Origin: Coriobacterium glomerans PW2
GTDB lineage: Bacteria; Actinomycetota; Coriobacteriia; Coriobacteriales; Coriobacteriaceae
Assembly (NCBI RefSeq): GCF_000195315.1
Contig: NC_015389.1
Location: 62,001 to 126,000, forward strand
Reading direction: 5' to 3'
Length of the DNA: 64,000 nt
This document shows, piece after piece, positions 1 through 9,124 of the stretch (position 1 is the first letter of the stretch; every line of letters begins with the position of its first letter). The position numbers were made by a program, and so were the translations under genes. The notes below the pieces were generated by a model that was not told the origin of the DNA, searched no databases, and was given only the letters and a program-made list of their open reading frames with translations.

Positions 1-368
1 CGAACCATCAGGATTACTCCGAGGAGACGGCTCGGCGCATCGACATCGAGGTCCAGCGCATCATGCGCGAGGCGCATCGACGCTCTTCCACGATTCTTGA
101 GACGAATCGAGCTCAGGTCGATCTCGTGGCGCGGGTTCTGCTCGAACGCGAGACCGTCGAGGGTGACGCCGTCGTGGCGCTGCTCGACGGGAAGTGGGAG
201 AGCTATCTCGCGAGCGAGGAGGAGCTCCTCGCAGCCAAAGAGGAGCGCAACAGCGCCGCCACGGACAGCGAGCTCTCAGGCGAGCAGCTCGCAGAGGCGC
301 GGACCGACGCAGATGATCCGAGCGGTCAGCAAGATGACAGCTCCCAGAACACGACGGATTCGAGCTGA
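1..368 (+). CDS. ftsH: FtsH ATP-dependent zinc metalloprotease, C-terminal fragment
   Basis: This is the 3' end of a gene that begins before the window. The open frame (first full codon at position 3) reads N-H-Q-D-Y-S-E-E-T and continues with the helix-rich tail of the FtsH M41 protease domain, including a segment ending with R-E-A-H-R-R-S and the hallmark V-A-L-L-D-G-K-W. FtsH is a membrane-anchored AAA+ protease that degrades misfolded membrane proteins and selected regulators; the AAA and HExxH parts lie upstream and are not seen. The last 45 or so residues are acidic, rich in Asp, Ser and Gln, a disordered tail typical of actinobacterial FtsH. Identification rests only on the C-terminus. 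Confidence 0.82.
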   Translation, partial: NHQDYSEETARRIDIEVQRIMREAHRRSSTILETNRAQVDLVARVLLERETVEGDAVVALLDGKWESYLASEEELLAAKEERNSAATDSELSGEQLAEARTDADDPSGQQDDSSQNTTDSS

Positions 369-542
369 CACCTCGGGTGCCCTTCGCTTGCCTGTGCGAG
401 CGAGACGCAGTCACCGTGATGGCATCCGGGCAACCTCAGCGCGACGCGCCAGCTCGGCATCGATCTTTGATGAGCGCCACCCTGAGGTACCCCGGACCGT
501 CTGCGCGCGCTGTCACACGCGCATCGAATCGAAGGAGCATGC

Positions 543-1361
543 ATGTCCTACACGATAGCGAGCGATATTCACACCCACACGCTCTTCTCGCGCCACGCCT
601 ATTCAACGATCGCGGAGAATGTTGCGGCCGCGCGCCGCGCCGAGCTCGAAGTGCTCGGGTCCTCGGACCATTTCAGCGCCATGCTTGAATCTCATCTGGA
701 CATTCGGGATTTCCAGTTCTTCATAAACCAGGTGGCGTGGCCTCGACTCTGGGATGGCGTGATCCTGCTGCGCGCTGCTGAGGTCGATATCGTCACGTTG
801 GACGGCGGTCTGTTCGGCGAGGATATCGGGTGTCCCGAGAGCATCGCTGGGCAGAGGCGCCAGACTGAGCGCAGTCTGTTTGAGTGCGCGCTCGCCAATC
901 TCGACTATCTGATCGCCAGCGTTCACAATGATGAATTCACTCGAGGAGCGTCGCTGGCGCGCACGACGCAGATGTACGTGCGCGCGCTCGAGCATCCGCG
1001 CGTCTTCGAGTTGGGACATGTGGGTCGCTCCGGCGTTCCGTTCGATCTCGATGAGGTGCTCGGCTGCGCCAAGGCGCTCGGCAAGCTCATCGAGGTGAAC
1101 GAGCACAGCCTTGCTCGCGATCCGGACGGTTCGAGCCTTGCGGCATGTGAGCGCATCGCCTGTCGCTGCGCGGAACTCGGAGTGGGCATCTCGGTATCGA
1201 GCGACGCTCATATCGCGCTGGACATCGGCAGCTTCCCCTCGGCTTCAGCGATGCTCGAGCGCATCGATTTTCCAGAGGAGCTCATCATGAATCGCAGCCG
1301 GGACAGCTTGTTCGCGCAACTGTGCGCATCAGGTGTATGCGATCTGCGAGATATCACGTAG
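543..1361 (+). CDS. PHP-domain phosphatase/phosphoesterase
   Basis: A 272-residue PHP (polymerase and histidinol phosphatase) domain protein. The N-terminus carries the D-I-H-T-H-T metal-binding motif (residues 8-13), followed by S-S-D-H-F, a conserved Glu in R-A-A-E-V-D, S-V-H-N near the middle, E-L-G-H-V-G-R, and the late S-S-D-A-H ligand motif. These are the ligands of a trinuclear metal centre that hydrolyses phosphate esters. The organisation is like the YcdX group and differs from true HisK histidinol phosphatases mainly by context, since no his genes are near. Substrate unknown. The gene stands alone between ftsH and the lipase gene on the same strand. Confidence 0.8.
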   Translation: MSYTIASDIHTHTLFSRHAYSTIAENVAAARRAELEVLGSSDHFSAMLESHLDIRDFQFFINQVAWPRLWDGVILLRAAEVDIVTLDGGLFGEDIGCPESIAGQRRQTERSLFECALANLDYLIASVHNDEFTRGASLARTTQMYVRALEHPRVFELGHVGRSGVPFDLDEVLGCAKALGKLIEVNEHSLARDPDGSSLAACERIACRCAELGVGISVSSDAHIALDIGSFPSASAMLERIDFPEELIMNRSRDSLFAQLCASGVCDLRDIT

Positions 1362-1528
1362 CTTCGAAGACTCCTGCCGCCTGTGCCTCCGCCAAGGATC
1401 AGGAGCCGAGCCCGCTCGCGCGGTCGCGCCTGAGACGGGGTTGACGACCGAGTGCGCCCCGCTTTCACCATGATCGCGACACAGCGTCTTGATATCCTGT
1501 TACGAGCGCTATCGCAAAGGATTGCGAT

Positions 1529-2989
1529 ATGGTTGCGATCGGGGTTGGTGCCATGGCTGCAGGGCATGGGAAGATATCAGGGCCGCGCGCCGCTCTGCGG
1601 CGGCTGCCGTTCATGGCGCTTGTCGGACTCGCCGTCTCGACGCTCGCTCTCGCGGCGATGCTTCTGTTTCGCTATGATCAGATAAGCCTCGGCAAGGGCG
1701 GCGTGGAGTCGCCCCGGATAGCTTATGGCGACAGCCCGGCTCGATACGGCAGGTTCCAGACGTCTGTGACTCTCACGACACCGGGCGCACCGCACGACGC
1801 GGAACTTCACGTGCCGCTCGTCTGGGATGACTCGTGGTTCGCGGGTGATGAACGGATCTATAACCGCGATCTCGCGAGCGCCAGCTCGGTGCTCTCCGCG
1901 CTCGCCTACTCGGAGTCCGGTTACTATCAGGCGGGTTCCAGCTGTCCGGCCTATATGGAGCGCGCGCTCGAGCAGCTCGGCTTCGAGAGAGCGTCCACCG
2001 ATTCCTATCGGTACCGCTCCGAGGTGCTCGACCAGATCCTGAATCTGTTCACCCAGAAGGAGGATTCTGTCGCCTACACCATCGCTCGCAAAGTGGTTGG
2101 CGGCTCCGAGGGGCGGTCGCGCTGCGTGATCTTCGTATCGGTTCGCGGGTCCTATGGTGCCGAGTGGTTGAGCAATTTCGACATCACGGATGCGGCGACA
2201 TCTGATGGAGCGTCTGCGGCGACCGATGAGATCCTATCCGGGGCTGCAACCGCCAAGGAAGGCGCTTGCGCCCGGTCTCAGGAAGAGGATCATGCCGGTT
2301 ACAGCCGGGCTGCAGATGAGATCGCCTCCGCGCTCCGCTCTTGGGTCGCGAGCGCGCATGATCGAGGTGAAGACGTCTCCTTATTGCTCGTCGGGCACAG
2401 CAGGGGAGGAGCCATCGCCAATCTCGTCGCATCGATGGCCGATGATGATCTGAGCGCCGCGCGCACAGGGGCCCCCGTGCGCGGCGGAGTCTCGCGTCTT
2501 TCTTTGGCGTCAAGGGATCGCGTGTTCGCCTACACGTTCGCCTCACCGAACACAACGACTCGTGACGACGCCTTCTCCTCATGCTATGACAACATCTTCA
2601 ACATCGTGAACCCTTCGGATATCATGCCGTACCTGCCACTCGGATCTTGGGGATACAGGCGCTATGGAGTGACGCTTGAGCTGCCTGCGATCGACGACGA
2701 TGGTTTCGGGCGGCGTCATGAGGCGATGTGCGCTCGCTTCAGGACGCTGGTGGGCACCGAGAGCCCCTATGACCCAAGCGACGCCCGGGAGGTAAGCGAG
2801 CTGCTGAGCGATATAGGCACCAAGGTCCACTCAGCCCGCGATCTCACGACTCCTGTGGGCATCGCTTCCGTGCTGGCCTCGTGCGCCGCGAGAATCGATC
2901 CCGTTCGGATCCTGTACGGACATTACCCATGCACCTACATCGCATGGATGCAATCGCTGGACGCGGACGGCTTGAGACGGATGAGCTAG
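1529..2989 (+). CDS. Membrane-anchored class 3 lipase family protein
   Basis: A 486-residue alpha/beta-hydrolase of the lipase class 3 type. The nucleophile elbow G-H-S-R-G-G-A lies near residues 290-296; a likely catalytic Asp is in N-P-S-D-I-M-P and a likely His in G-H-Y-P near the C-terminus. Residues about 25-46 form a single hydrophobic segment after a basic stretch, so the enzyme is probably anchored in the membrane with the catalytic part outside. The start at 1529 is preceded by AAAGGA at seven bases. Proteins of this type in gut Firmicutes and Actinobacteria are annotated as lipases without a known substrate; whether this one acts on lipids is inferred. Confidence 0.75.
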   Translation: MVAIGVGAMAAGHGKISGPRAALRRLPFMALVGLAVSTLALAAMLLFRYDQISLGKGGVESPRIAYGDSPARYGRFQTSVTLTTPGAPHDAELHVPLVWDDSWFAGDERIYNRDLASASSVLSALAYSESGYYQAGSSCPAYMERALEQLGFERASTDSYRYRSEVLDQILNLFTQKEDSVAYTIARKVVGGSEGRSRCVIFVSVRGSYGAEWLSNFDITDAATSDGASAATDEILSGAATAKEGACARSQEEDHAGYSRAADEIASALRSWVASAHDRGEDVSLLLVGHSRGGAIANLVASMADDDLSAARTGAPVRGGVSRLSLASRDRVFAYTFASPNTTTRDDAFSSCYDNIFNIVNPSDIMPYLPLGSWGYRRYGVTLELPAIDDDGFGRRHEAMCARFRTLVGTESPYDPSDAREVSELLSDIGTKVHSARDLTTPVGIASVLASCAARIDPVRILYGHYPCTYIAWMQSLDADGLRRMS

Positions 2990-3000
2990 CGCGACACCGT

Positions 3001-4236
3001 TCAGCCCGCTGCGCACGCAAGGACTGCAACCGTCTCGATATGGCTCGTGTGCGGGAACATATCGACCGGGGTCACGCGCATGAGGCGAAATCCGGCATCG
3101 AGCACCGAGTCCAGATCGCGCGCCTGCGTGACCGGATTGCAGCTGATGTAGACGATGCGACGGGGAGCGAGCCGCACAGCGGCCGCCAGCAGCTCCGGGC
3201 TCGCACCGGCGCGTGGAGGATCGAGGACGAGCACGTCGACGCGATCGCCCGCATCGGCGGCGCCGGCGATATACGCTGTCGCATCCTGCTCGACAAAGCG
3301 CGCCATCGCGTCGAGTCCGTTGATCTCGGCATTGCGTCTGGCGTCACGCACCCCCGCCGGGTTGCGCTCGACGCCGATGACGCGGATCGGTCGCCCGCTC
3401 GCTCGCATGTGGGCGGCGCAGGAAAGGCCGATCGTACCGCTGCCGCAGTAGGCGTCCAGCACCACATCGCCATCGTCCAGGGCCATGTGTTCGATCGCCA
3501 CGCGGTAGAGCACCTCGGTCTGCTCGGGATTGGTCTGAAAGAACGCGGTCGGGGAGATCTCGAAGTCGCACTCGAGCAGCCGATCGCGCATGCGCGGCGG
3601 CCCCACCAGTATCCGGGTCTCGCTGCCCAAAATCGCATTGGTCGCCCGCAAATTCACGTTCTGCGCGACCGTTCTCACGCGGGGATCGATATCGCGGAGC
3701 CGGTCGACGAACGCGGCGAGGTGAGCGATTTCACGCCCGCTCGTCACGATGGTGAGCATGCCCTCGTCGCTGCGCCGACCCAAGCGCACCACCGCATGTC
3801 GCAGAGCTCCCCGGCGACGGTCCTCGTCATAGGCGGACACACCCGAGCGCTCGGCGGCGACGGCGACCGCGTGAAGGATCCGTCTGGCCCCCGGTGCCTC
3901 GACGATGCAATCCTCGCTCTCTATGATCTCATGCGTTCCCCGGGCGAAGAATCCCGATCGCAGCGAGCCGCACATGCCGGGCGCGAATGGCGTCGCCGCC
4001 TTGAATCGGAATCCGCGCGGGGGGAGGATGCGGGTGTCGCTGTCGGAGTCTGCGCCCATGCCGCGGACGGGATCGATGCAAATCGAGATCTCGTGTCGCC
4101 TCGCCAAGGGCTCGAACAGCTCAGTTAGAGCCGCGTGCTTGCGACGCAGCTGCTTCAGATAGGGAATGCCGAGCCAGGCGCAGCCACCGCACGTCCGCAT
4201 CGTCGGACACGGACCGTCAGGTCTGGTTCTCGACAT
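3001..4236 (-). CDS. 23S rRNA (uracil-5-)-methyltransferase, RlmD/TrmA family
   Basis: S-adenosylmethionine-dependent RNA m5U methyltransferase, 411 residues. The N-terminus has C-P-T-M-R-T-C-G-G-C, the C-x5-C-x2-C spacing of the RlmD [4Fe-4S] site. Further on are F-Q-T-N-P-E-Q-T, the SAM motif D-A-Y-C-G-S-G-T-I-G, the V-L-D-P-P-R-A-G motif, and the catalytic S-C-N-P. There is no N-terminal TRAM domain, so the protein is shorter at that end than E. coli RlmD. A start at 4236 was chosen because AGAGGAGATGTG precedes it; an in-frame ATG further upstream has no such site. It converges on the lipase gene with only 11 bases between the stops. Whether the target is 23S rRNA or tRNA cannot be told from sequence. 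Confidence 0.85.
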   Translation of the reverse strand: MSRTRPDGPCPTMRTCGGCAWLGIPYLKQLRRKHAALTELFEPLARRHEISICIDPVRGMGADSDSDTRILPPRGFRFKAATPFAPGMCGSLRSGFFARGTHEIIESEDCIVEAPGARRILHAVAVAAERSGVSAYDEDRRRGALRHAVVRLGRRSDEGMLTIVTSGREIAHLAAFVDRLRDIDPRVRTVAQNVNLRATNAILGSETRILVGPPRMRDRLLECDFEISPTAFFQTNPEQTEVLYRVAIEHMALDDGDVVLDAYCGSGTIGLSCAAHMRASGRPIRVIGVERNPAGVRDARRNAEINGLDAMARFVEQDATAYIAGAADAGDRVDVLVLDPPRAGASPELLAAAVRLAPRRIVYISCNPVTQARDLDSVLDAGFRLMRVTPVDMFPHTSHIETVAVLACAAG

Positions 4237-4468
4237 CACATCTCCTCTCGCTGCTCGGCTCCTCGCCGTGATTCCTCGCTTGGGACAGCCTACCATGCTC
4301 GGCGATCAGTCGAATCGAGAGCGTGTGTCGCTTCCGCGCTCGACGGCGCTCGCAAGATCGCTGCGGGGGTCGCAGCGCTGTGATATTCGAAACTGAGATC
4401 GGGTATCAATAATTCCGCATCCATAGAAGGTGACGGGAAGCTTGCGGCCCAGCAGAAAAGGAATTCCC

Positions 4469-7400
4469 ATGTCTGCGATAACGAGCACGGCTGTGGGCGC
4501 AGCGCTGCGCCACGCGCGCCGCGAAGTCGCGGTGTTCCTGATCGCTGCCGCGCTCATCGGCGTCTCGCTTCTGTGCGCGACCGCCTCATCGGCCTATGCC
4601 GCGCCCACAAGAACACCGGATGCATCTGATTCATCGGCCATCGACATGAGCTCGCTGCGGAGTGTTCCGCTGCCGTCAACCTTCCCCGAGCAACATCTGG
4701 CGGGAGCCCTCGGGTCAGGGGTCCTCGGTTCGAGAGACGCTGCGCGAAGCAGAGCTCGCAATCGGGGCCCGACCGGGCCTGCGCGCTTCTCGTCGCAGAT
4801 GGAGGATGAGGTGCGCGCAGACGCCGTCATCTCAAGCGTGACCGGACCGAACGGTTTCGCGATACCGGTCTCTCTGACCGGCAGGCCACTGGCGCAAGGA
4901 GAGTTCACGATCCAGCTCGTCGAGGATGAGAAGGTGGTTGCGACCGGAACCAACGATGCTTGCGGCAACACGCGCATGGGGGCGGTGAGGTATGCGAAGC
5001 CGGGCGTGCACCACTATGAGATTCGCGAGGAGCGAGGTGATGAGCCCGGTATCTCATACAGTTCGGCTGCGTGGAAGATCACGACTGAGGTCACCAGTGG
5101 ATCCGATGGCGTCCTGGAGGTGCACCACCGCAGCGACGGAGGAGCTCAACCGTCCTTCAGAAACGCGTATCGAGCCATCCCCGTCTCATTTTCCCTGACT
5201 GATCTGGTTGATATCCGAACCGAGCTGATCGCTTCCAAACAGACAGAAGGCGAGTTCGATGTGGCTCTTGTGCGCGCGGGCACTCTCGTCGCATCCGGTC
5301 GCAGCCGCGGCCGCGGCGTGGTCAGGATGGGTCCCGCCACCTTCGCGGAGCCAGGCGTCTATGACTGCGAGCTTGTCGAGCAGCCCGGCGAGAGGCCCGG
5401 CGTCGCCTATGATGAGACGCGATACCATCTCATCGTCACCATCACCGATTCTCTCGATGGATATCTTCGCGCGCGCGTCGATCCGCAACAGGGCATGAAA
5501 CGCTTCACGTTCAAAAACCGCTATGCAGTCAAACCTCTGAGCTCGAGCGTCACCGATCGGCTGGATATCCGTACGCAGCTCGATGGTCGCGCGCTCGGCG
5601 CAGACGGGCTCGGATTCGAGCTTCTTGAGGGTGCCGACGTCGTGGGCGCGGGGACAAGTGACGCCGCGGGCAGGGTGACGCTGCCCCAGATCACATACAC
5701 GCAGGTCGGACATCACGTCTATGCGTTGCGCGCGACGCCGGGCGATCTCGTTGGCGTGATGTGCGATCAGCGAATCTACTCGATCGCAGCGGATGTGATC
5801 GATGACGGTTCCGCGAACCTGAGCGTGCGCTACGCTCTGGATAAAGACGACGGAAGCCACCAGATCACATTCAAGAGCTCCTACGCGCCGGTGCCCACAG
5901 CCGGGTCCGTGACCGACCAGATCCCCATCACCGTTCATCTCCAGAACAACACGATGGTCAAAGACGAGTTCAACTTCGAGGTCGTCGAAGGGGACTCGGT
6001 CGTCTCCACAGGCACGAGCGACGAGGGCGGGGCTGTGACCCTGGCTCCGATTCTCTATGACAGGCCCGGAGAGCACCTCTACACGGTCCGCGAAATCAAG
6101 GGCACCGATCCTCATATCACATACGATTCGGAAACCGCGTGGCGCATCAGAACCAGGGTAGCGGACGCGGGCGACGGAACGTTTTCAATCAGCCATCGAC
6201 AGATGTGGACCAGAAATACCATCAGGTTTTCCAACATCTATATGTTCGAGATCTCCTCATCGATAAGCGACGAGATTCCGGTGCGCTGCGAGCTCAGAGG
6301 CAGGCCCGCGATCGAGGGGGAGTTCAGCTTTCAGCTTCTTGAGGGCGATCGGATCGTCTCAACCGGGAAGACCTCAGCCGACGGTTCCGTCCGTCTGACC
6401 CCGATCACCTACGTCTCACCCGGGGTGAGGCGCTACTCCTTGCGACAGGCTTCCGAACTCGCTTCGGGTGTGACGCGCGACACCGCTACCTATTCCATCG
6501 TCACAACGATCACGAAAGACGGATCCGGCAGATTGAGGGCGAGCCACCGTCCCGGCTTCAAAGGAGACCGCATCACATTTGTCAACAGCTACGCGCCAGC
6601 TCCCCTGAACTCCGCGCTCACCGATGCGATTTCCGTGAGCGTGACGCTCGCCGGCAGAGATTCAAAGCCCCTCGCCGCTGGTGAGTTCACCGTTGAGCTC
6701 GTGGAGGGCCAAGCGGTCGCAGCGAGTGGGAAAAACGATGCTCAAGGCAGGGTGTCCATGGACCCGATTCGCTATACCGAAGCGGGCAGACATGCGTACA
6801 CGATGCGGGAACGACGCGGATCGACCGATGGCGTCACCTGCGACGAGCGGGTCTATCAGGTCAGCGCCGTCATCACCGATGACGGCAACGGGGCGCTTCA
6901 CGCCGCGTACACCTTGGACACGACAGAGATGACCGTCGCATTTCGAAACGTCTACTCTTGCGCGCCAACCCCCTCAAGTCTCACCGATCAAATTGACATC
7001 GTGGATCGGCTGTTCGGTCGCGCGCTCGCCGACGGCGAGTTCTCCTTCGAGATTCTTGAAGACGGAAACGTCGTGGCATCCGGGAAAAATGACGCCGCGG
7101 GCAAGGTGACCATGGAGCCGATAACCTACGATGCTCCGGGGCAGCACGCGTACACGTTGCACGAGGTACCGGGCAAGCTGGGCGGAGTCACCTACGATAA
7201 GAGCATCTATACGGTCACCGTTACCGTCACCGATGGGAATCGCGGATCCTTCCGTGTGCGCTATGGGTTGAAGGGCGCAGGGAGTCGGGTATCGTTCGAG
7301 AACTCCTACGCCGCCGCTCCGCTGTCTGTGAGCCTGACCGATCAGATCCCGGCTCGAGTGGAGCTCGCTGGCAGAAAGCTTGCCAACAAGGAGTTCGCTC

Positions 7401-8923
7401 TCGAACTTCGCGAGGGTGCCGCGGTGGTCGCCTCAGGCACCAACGACGCCTCAGGGGCGGTGAAGATGGGGGTTGTGAGATACACTGGGGCCGGCCGGCA
7501 CAGCTGCACGCTCAGCGAGGTGAAAAGATCTGCAGGCGGTATGACCATGGACGGTGCCGCGTACGACCTCGAGATCAACGTCACAGACAACGGCGACGGC
7601 ACGCTCTGCGCCTCCTGCAGGCTGAAAGGGGAGATAGCCGGCAACGGCGTCATCTTCAAGAACAGCTACCACACGGTACCGGTGAGCTCGAGCGTGACAG
7701 ATCAGATCCTTATCGATCAGCAGCTCACCGGTCAGGATTCGATTGCAGGGGAGTTCGCCTTCGAGCTTCTCGAGGGCGCTCAGGTGGTCGCACGAGGGAC
7801 CAGCGACATAGACGGGGACGTCAAGATGAGCGCTATAAGCTACGCCGCCACCGGCGAGCACCGCTACACGTTGCGGGAGGTCCCCGGAGATCGCGCTGGC
7901 ATCGGCTACGATACCACGGTATACGAGATCACAACGACGCTCACCGACAACGGCGACGGCACGCTCGGGGTGCGCCATAGGGCCAAGGACGACAGCGGGC
8001 GCATCGAATTCAAGAACAGCTACTCTGTCGCACCGACCAAGGCGAGTCCAAGCGATCAGATCGAGATCTCGACGACGCTCGATGGACAGGCTCTGACCGC
8101 TGGAGAATTCACCTTCGAGTTGGATCGAGGAGATGTTTCGGTCGCGAACGCGATCAACGATGCCGCCGGCAGAGTTGTCCTTCCGCCACTGAACTTCACG
8201 ACGACGGGAACGTTTCGTTTCAGGTTGCATGAGGTTGCGGGTACCGCAGGCGGAATCTCCTATGACGCAGCCGTCCACATCATCACGGCGACGGTGACAG
8301 ATTCCGCAGGATCGCTCAGCGCGGCCTTCACCGTCGATGAGGGGGGAGATCGCATCTCCTTCGCAAACGCCTACACCGCATCCCCGACCCCGGCGCGCCT
8401 CACGGACCAGATTGAAATCGTGCAAGAGCTCGCAGGTCGGGCTTTGCGCGACAGGGAGCTGTCCTATGAACTTGTCGAGGGGGATCAGGTCGTAGCAAGG
8501 GGGGTCAATCGCTCAGACGGCGTCGTGAAGTTTGATCCGGTGAGCTTCGCAGAGGCGGGGACGCACACCTACACGCTGCGGGAGGAGAAAGGTGATGAGG
8601 ACGATATGGAATATGACCAGAGCGTCTTCAATGTGACCGCTACCTCCGCAGACGCCGGGGACGGTACGTATAAGGTGGTGTATGCGATAGAAGACGCTCG
8701 TCACCGCATCGTTTTCAAAAACCGTTATTCCCGATCCGCTGAGTCCTCCGCTCAACAGCCGGCGCGTCATGACGCCGGCGGAGATCGCGGCATCCCTGTG
8801 ACCGGAGACGCCGCGATCTCCATTGTCGCGGCCCTTGCCCTGGCAGCGATCGTCGCCGCTGGACTCATCCACCGATCGAGGCGGCATCGCAAAACCCCGT
8901 TTCCACCGCTGAGACGACTCTGA
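4469..8923 (+). CDS. Sortase-anchored surface protein with 11 Spy0128-like (FctA) repeats
   Basis: A 1,484-residue secreted protein. Residues 1-44 are a signal peptide with basic n-region, hydrophobic core and an A-x-A-like end (S-A-Y-A-A). After a short linker come 11 tandem domains of about 118 residues resembling the streptococcal pilin Spy0128/FctA fold: each starts near T-D-Q-I, has G-E-F-x-F-E-L, a central Y-T-L-R-E, and ends F-x-N-x-Y. The C-terminus has I-P-V-T-G, a hydrophobic stretch and R-S-R-R-H-R-K, a sortase cell-wall sorting signal. Start 4469 has AAAAGGA upstream; an earlier ATG at 4430 lacks one. The protein probably forms a long stalk on the cell surface for adhesion. The lysine used for isopeptide bonds in this family seems missing from every repeat. 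No sortase gene is in the window. Confidence 0.9.
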   Translation: MSAITSTAVGAALRHARREVAVFLIAAALIGVSLLCATASSAYAAPTRTPDASDSSAIDMSSLRSVPLPSTFPEQHLAGALGSGVLGSRDAARSRARNRGPTGPARFSSQMEDEVRADAVISSVTGPNGFAIPVSLTGRPLAQGEFTIQLVEDEKVVATGTNDACGNTRMGAVRYAKPGVHHYEIREERGDEPGISYSSAAWKITTEVTSGSDGVLEVHHRSDGGAQPSFRNAYRAIPVSFSLTDLVDIRTELIASKQTEGEFDVALVRAGTLVASGRSRGRGVVRMGPATFAEPGVYDCELVEQPGERPGVAYDETRYHLIVTITDSLDGYLRARVDPQQGMKRFTFKNRYAVKPLSSSVTDRLDIRTQLDGRALGADGLGFELLEGADVVGAGTSDAAGRVTLPQITYTQVGHHVYALRATPGDLVGVMCDQRIYSIAADVIDDGSANLSVRYALDKDDGSHQITFKSSYAPVPTAGSVTDQIPITVHLQNNTMVKDEFNFEVVEGDSVVSTGTSDEGGAVTLAPILYDRPGEHLYTVREIKGTDPHITYDSETAWRIRTRVADAGDGTFSISHRQMWTRNTIRFSNIYMFEISSSISDEIPVRCELRGRPAIEGEFSFQLLEGDRIVSTGKTSADGSVRLTPITYVSPGVRRYSLRQASELASGVTRDTATYSIVTTITKDGSGRLRASHRPGFKGDRITFVNSYAPAPLNSALTDAISVSVTLAGRDSKPLAAGEFTVELVEGQAVAASGKNDAQGRVSMDPIRYTEAGRHAYTMRERRGSTDGVTCDERVYQVSAVITDDGNGALHAAYTLDTTEMTVAFRNVYSCAPTPSSLTDQIDIVDRLFGRALADGEFSFEILEDGNVVASGKNDAAGKVTMEPITYDAPGQHAYTLHEVPGKLGGVTYDKSIYTVTVTVTDGNRGSFRVRYGLKGAGSRVSFENSYAAAPLSVSLTDQIPARVELAGRKLANKEFALELREGAAVVASGTNDASGAVKMGVVRYTGAGRHSCTLSEVKRSAGGMTMDGAAYDLEINVTDNGDGTLCASCRLKGEIAGNGVIFKNSYHTVPVSSSVTDQILIDQQLTGQDSIAGEFAFELLEGAQVVARGTSDIDGDVKMSAISYAATGEHRYTLREVPGDRAGIGYDTTVYEITTTLTDNGDGTLGVRHRAKDDSGRIEFKNSYSVAPTKASPSDQIEISTTLDGQALTAGEFTFELDRGDVSVANAINDAAGRVVLPPLNFTTTGTFRFRLHEVAGTAGGISYDAAVHIITATVTDSAGSLSAAFTVDEGGDRISFANAYTASPTPARLTDQIEIVQELAGRALRDRELSYELVEGDQVVARGVNRSDGVVKFDPVSFAEAGTHTYTLREEKGDEDDMEYDQSVFNVTATSADAGDGTYKVVYAIEDARHRIVFKNRYSRSAESSAQQPARHDAGGDRGIPVTGDAAISIVAALALAAIVAAGLIHRSRRHRKTPFPPLRRL

Positions 8924-9124
8924 GGCCCGCGCCGTCTCTCACCGTCGCGGCCGCAGCGCTGAGCGAAAGGCCGCGGAGAGCCTGCAGCCGAAGCGCTAGA
9001 CTCAAGGCATCGTACAAGCCGGTGCGCGTGTGGCGCGCCGCTCATCCTGCTCGCCGCGCGGTGGCACGCCTCGCCGGCCGGGTCAGCGTCCGCCATGCGA
9101 CTCCGAACAAACAAGGAGGTCATC

